Origin: Clostridiaceae bacterium
GTDB lineage: Bacteria; Bacillota; Clostridia; Lachnospirales; Lachnospiraceae
DNA: 64,000 nt
Direction of reading: 5' to 3'
NCBI GenBank assembly: GCA_009911305.1
Contig: QXXC01000006.1
Span: 62,001-126,000, forward strand
Each line of letters begins with the position of its first letter. Position 1 is the stretch's first letter. The position numbers and the translations under genes are program-made. Under the pieces are notes generated by a model, which saw nothing but the letters and a program-made list of their open reading frames with translations, did no database searches and was not told the DNA's origin. Of this stretch, positions 60,679 through 64,000 are shown in pieces.

Positions 60679-62891
60679 GACTGACCTCCTGTATCCTTCG
60701 TCTCCTCCACATAAAACTGAACAGCCTCATACTCCAGTAAGCTTCCCGGAACCGGTATCCCGGCGCTCATCAGAAGCCGCCCGGAGTATACGCCCGGCAT
60801 TCCGCTCACCGTGTAGCGCGTTTCCGGCTTAAGCCCCTTGAGCTTCAGATAACGCTGCGCGTCGTTCGCTTCCTTTTCCGTCAGAACCAGACTTACCAGG
60901 GACCTTCTGCGATCCTTTGACACGTGCTGCCAGGCCGTATATTCGCGGTACTCAAAGGGATTCGTCAGCCGGTAATAATCCCCTTCTGCTATTAAAGGAT
61001 AATACTTCTTATAATCCTCAATCTGCTCCCTGCAAATCTCCTTCTCCTCCGGCGTAAGCTTCGTGGAATCCAGCTCATAGCCCAGGATCCCGTCCATTGC
61101 CGTAACGCCCCTTGTCGTGATAGGCACAGTCCTGCCGGTCTGATGGTTCGGACACACCGAAACATGCGATTCGATGGATGAAATCGGATAGACAAAGGAC
61201 GTTCCGTATTGAATCTTCAGCCTGCAGATCGCATCCGTATTATCACTGCACCATATCTGCGGCTGGTAGTAAAGCATTCCCGGGTCAAACCGCCCGCCGC
61301 CGCCGCTGCAGCCGCAGAACAGGATGTCCGGATGTGTCAGGATAATCCGATCCATCAGGTAATACAGCCCCAGAATATAGCGGTGGTAAATCTCTCCCTG
61401 CTTTTCCTTCTCCTCAATCGAGGACCAGGATTCCGTGATGAAACGGTTCATATCCCATTTCACATACTCAATCTTCGTTTCATCCAGAATCGTATTAATG
61501 GAAGAAATAATATAATCACATACGTCTTTTCTTGATAAATCCAGGACAAGCTGATAACGTCCCCTGGCGACCGGACGCTTCGGCGTCTGCAGGCACCAGT
61601 CCGGATGCTGTCTGTACAAATCGCTGTCCTCGGACACCATCTCCGGCTCGATCCACAGGCCAAATTTAAGGCCCATTTTGTGGATTTCATCCGAAAGGCC
61701 CTTAAGCCCTTTTTTCAGCTTCGCCCGGTTCACGGTCCAGTCTCCCAGGCTGGAACAGTCGTCGTCACGCTTGCCAAACCAGCCGTCGTCCAGGACAAAA
61801 AGCTCCACTCCCATATCCACCGCTTCTCTGGCGATGTGGAGGAGTTTATCATCATCAAAATCAAAGTAGGCCGCTTCCCAGCTATTTATCACAATCGGCC
61901 GGATCTCTGCCGAAAGGGGGCTGCGGCAGAGGTTCTCCCGGTATGCATTGTGATAAAGCTGAGACAGCCTTGTCAGGCCCTGGCCGGAATAGGCAAGCAC
62001 TGCCTCCGGCGCCTCAAAATACTCGCCTGACTTCAATTGATACGAAAAATGCTTGGAATGAATACCCATATTGATCCGGGTCTGATCATACTGATCCTTT
62101 TCCACCTTGCAGACAAAATTGCCGCTGTATATAAACGAAAAACCGTAGCACCTTCCGAAATCCTCATTCGCACCGTGGTCGCACAGAACCGCGAACGGAT
62201 TATGCTGATGGCTGGACGCGCCGCGAAAGCTTCCTATGGTCTGCATCCCATAGGAGATGGGGGTTCTTGTCACTTCACGTTCCATGGTGTGACGTCCGTC
62301 CAGATGGATGAAATCGTAATCCGAATCCATAAAATCCATGGTCACGGACATCACCCGGTTTAGGTACACCGTTTCCGGATTCTCATTGACAACTCTGGTG
62401 CTTCTCGTGATAATATCCTTTTCCTCGAACACACTGTACCTGAGAATCACTGTGAGCAGAGTCGCCTCGTCCTGAAGGCGGATCTCCAGCGTATCCACTG
62501 TATCCCCCTCTGTCTCAAACAGAGACGGCATCCCCTCCAGCTTATATTTGCCGGAATAAATCCGATGTCCCGCTGCCTTGCCGACAAAGCCATAGCTGCC
62601 GTCCGCATTTTTTACCTCAATGCTCCCGGAGCGATAGTCGCAGTTTCCGTCTGTGGAAAATTCCTGCGGAAGAAAATCAAGAGAAAAGGTCCTGTCATTT
62701 CCCGCCTCATTCGGACAGGGAGAAAATCCCCTGTCCTGGAGCTTCAGCAGATAGCTCAGATCCTCATCCTCAATCCTGTCACCGTAATATAAGTGCAGCA
62801 AATAGCCGTATTCGCTCACCTTCATCTGATATGTGCTGTTCTTTGTCTGTAAGGTAAAGGTTTTTTTGCTCTCATCATATCTGATCGACAT
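60675..62891 (-). CDS. GH36 alpha-galactosidase
   Basis: Hydrolyses terminal alpha-1,6-galactose from melibiose, raffinose and related sugars. The 738-residue protein has the N-terminal beta-supersandwich (1-330), the catalytic barrel with nucleophile Asp480 in YVKWDMNR and acid/base Asp550 in CSDNTDA, and the C-terminal beta domain. There is no signal peptide, so it acts in the cytoplasm on imported oligosaccharides, matching the adjacent importer. Confidence 0.95.
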   Translation of the reverse strand: MSIRYDESKKTFTLQTKNSTYQMKVSEYGYLLHLYYGDRIEDEDLSYLLKLQDRGFSPCPNEAGNDRTFSLDFLPQEFSTDGNCDYRSGSIEVKNADGSYGFVGKAAGHRIYSGKYKLEGMPSLFETEGDTVDTLEIRLQDEATLLTVILRYSVFEEKDIITRSTRVVNENPETVYLNRVMSVTMDFMDSDYDFIHLDGRHTMEREVTRTPISYGMQTIGSFRGASSHQHNPFAVLCDHGANEDFGRCYGFSFIYSGNFVCKVEKDQYDQTRINMGIHSKHFSYQLKSGEYFEAPEAVLAYSGQGLTRLSQLYHNAYRENLCRSPLSAEIRPIVINSWEAAYFDFDDDKLLHIAREAVDMGVELFVLDDGWFGKRDDDCSSLGDWTVNRAKLKKGLKGLSDEIHKMGLKFGLWIEPEMVSEDSDLYRQHPDWCLQTPKRPVARGRYQLVLDLSRKDVCDYIISSINTILDETKIEYVKWDMNRFITESWSSIEEKEKQGEIYHRYILGLYYLMDRIILTHPDILFCGCSGGGGRFDPGMLYYQPQIWCSDNTDAICRLKIQYGTSFVYPISSIESHVSVCPNHQTGRTVPITTRGVTAMDGILGYELDSTKLTPEEKEICREQIEDYKKYYPLIAEGDYYRLTNPFEYREYTAWQHVSKDRRRSLVSLVLTEKEANDAQRYLKLKGLKPETRYTVSGMPGVYSGRLLMSAGIPVPGSLLEYEAVQFYVEETKDTGGQS

Positions 62892-62931
62892 CTCTCAAAT
62901 TCCTCCGCAGTTCTCTGTCTTTTGTTAAGGT

Positions 62932-63765
62932 TTATTTACCTCCCGTTGTCGCAACGCCTTCAATAAACTGTCTCTGGAAGATCATGTACAGCACAACCAT
63001 GGGAATCATGGCCATCAGGGAACCGGCCATCATTACCGGGAAGTTAGTGCTGAACTGTCCGCGCAGGGTTGCAAGTCCGGAGGACAGGGTCATCATCTTT
63101 AAATCCGTATTGACAATCAGCGGCCACATCAAATCGCCGTAAGCGAATACCGCCGTAAAAATCGCCAGGGCCGCCATGGAGGACGTCGTTAAGGGAACCA
63201 TAACCTTTGTAAAGGTCTGCCACTGGTTGCAGCCGTCCAGATGCGCCGCCTCGGATATCTCATCCGGGATTCCCAGATAAGACTGGCGCAGGAAAAACGT
63301 TCCGAATGCGCTGACAATACCAGGGAATACCAGGGCAAACACGGTATTCGTAAGTCCCAGCTTCGCAAGCATCTGATACTGCGGCGTAATAAAGATCTGG
63401 GACGGCAGCATCATCTGAATCAGCACAATGCTGAACAGCACATTCTTTCCCTTGAAATTCAGCTTGGCAAACGCGTAGCCTGCCATGGAGCTGAACGCAA
63501 CCGCGCACACCACGCGCCAGAAAATCAGAAGTATGGTATTCTTATAAAGCGCGCCGAACGGAAGGCTGGCCATCGCCTCTTTAAAGTTGCTGACGTTCCA
63601 CTGATGCGGCAGAATATCCGGAGGAATCTGCATACTCTCGGAAACGGTCTTAAAGCTTGTCAAAAACATCCAGACAAAGGGGAAAATCATAATGATGGAA
63701 CCGATGATAAAAAATGCATATGTCCCGATTGTCCTGGTCCGTCTTGCCTGTTCTAATGATTTCAT
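62932..63765 (-). CDS. Sugar ABC importer permease (MalG-like)
   Basis: A 277-residue permease starting MKSLEQARRTRTIGTYAFF after GAAAGGAGG, with six membrane segments and the EAA loop IPDEISEAAHLDGCNQWQTF. It pairs with the MalF-like permease upstream and the MsmK-type ATPase; substrate predicted to be an alpha-galactoside such as raffinose from the neighbouring GH36 gene. Confidence 0.92.
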   Translation of the reverse strand: MKSLEQARRTRTIGTYAFFIIGSIIMIFPFVWMFLTSFKTVSESMQIPPDILPHQWNVSNFKEAMASLPFGALYKNTILLIFWRVVCAVAFSSMAGYAFAKLNFKGKNVLFSIVLIQMMLPSQIFITPQYQMLAKLGLTNTVFALVFPGIVSAFGTFFLRQSYLGIPDEISEAAHLDGCNQWQTFTKVMVPLTTSSMAALAIFTAVFAYGDLMWPLIVNTDLKMMTLSSGLATLRGQFSTNFPVMMAGSLMAMIPMVVLYMIFQRQFIEGVATTGGK

Positions 63766-63782
63766 GGTTTTCCTCCTTTCTT

Positions 63783-64000
63783 TTATACCTCGTAATTCAC
63801 CCATTTCTTCTGGCCCCAGAACTGAATCACTGTCACAAGTCCGATCAGGGCTACGGTCCAGATAACGACTGCGGAGCCAAAGCCGCGGTTGCCGGTTACA
63901 AACGACTCACGGTAGAATAAGTACATCAGCGACTGGGCGCTTGTCAGGGCCGGGTTCGATTCCTCAACCATCATGTAAATCAGGTCATAAACCTTGATGG
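63783..64000 (-). CDS. Sugar ABC importer permease (MalF-like), 3' end only
   Basis: The visible 72 codons encode IKVYDLIYMMVEESNPALTS, a periplasmic loop, and the last membrane helix (GSAVVIWTVALIGLVTVIQF) typical of the MalF-like partner. The gene continues beyond the right edge of the window. It ends 17 bases before the start of the MalG-like gene. Confidence 0.85.
   Translation of the reverse strand, partial: IKVYDLIYMMVEESNPALTSAQSLMYLFYRESFVTGNRGFGSAVVIWTVALIGLVTVIQFWGQKKWVNYEV

Overview
The window looks like chromosomal DNA of a Lachnospiraceae-type Firmicute (Clostridium cluster XIVa). This is inferred from strong GGAGG ribosome-binding sites, occasional TTG starts, an S-box upstream of metK, a CIRCE-like site upstream of clpB, and Firmicute families such as YhaM, MutS2 and DUF951. 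It is gene-dense and mostly minus-strand. A few islands are decayed or AT-rich (about 12.8-15.7, 20.6-24.2, 35.2-36.1 and 40.6-40.8 kb).

Region by region. 1-7.9 kb: one minus-strand operon for a nickel/peptide-type ABC importer (lipoprotein, two permeases, two ATPases), followed by larB, larC and larE (cut by the window edge). These make the nickel-pincer nucleotide (NPN) cofactor, so uptake and cofactor synthesis are coupled. 8-12.7 kb: acyltransferase-3, a polytopic membrane protein, the YhaM exoribonuclease and an HtrA-like protein that has lost its catalytic residues. 12.8-15.6 kb: a pair of related membrane-anchored proteins of unknown function, then a broken restriction-modification locus. 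15.9-20.5 kb: mutS2 and a two-component system. 20.6-24.2 kb: a collapsed Rpn-type nuclease gene, a second copy of the kinase 3' end, and an AT-rich island bounded by two inverted hairpin repeats whose stems differ by compensatory changes. 24.3-35.2 kb: glyA, a flavodiiron protein, rpiB, a small hydrophobic toxin with a well-supported antisense RNA, clpB, a second two-component system, and metK under a SAM-I riboswitch. 35.2-36.1 kb: remnants of a LysR regulator and a hydroxyacid dehydrogenase fused by deletion. 36.3-39.8 kb: XRE regulator, DUF2156-acetyltransferase fusion, sirtuin and DUF951 protein. 39.9-40.6 kb: a secreted wall-binding-type protein.

40.9-52.4 kb is a sugar locus read on the minus strand: DeoR regulator, binding protein, ATPase and permease of a ribose/galactose-class importer, then a FGGY kinase, a class II aldolase, a xylulokinase-like kinase, rhamnulokinase and rhamnulose-1-phosphate aldolase. 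No isomerase is present, so the pathway would need ketose substrates or isomerases encoded elsewhere. 52.6-58.97 kb: two tandem paralogous XRE regulators, a metallophosphoesterase, an unusual cytoplasmic ParB-like/BMP-domain fusion, an ABC-F ATPase with a degenerate second Walker A, and a RelB-YoeB toxin-antitoxin pair. 59-64 kb: an alpha-galactoside operon (two MalF/MalG-type permeases, a GH36 alpha-galactosidase, a small membrane protein and an MsmK-type ATPase).

The most unusual items are the covarying hairpin repeats, the ParB-BMP fusion, the antisense-controlled small toxin, the catalytically dead HtrA, and three loci where a single deletion seems to have truncated one or two genes at once.
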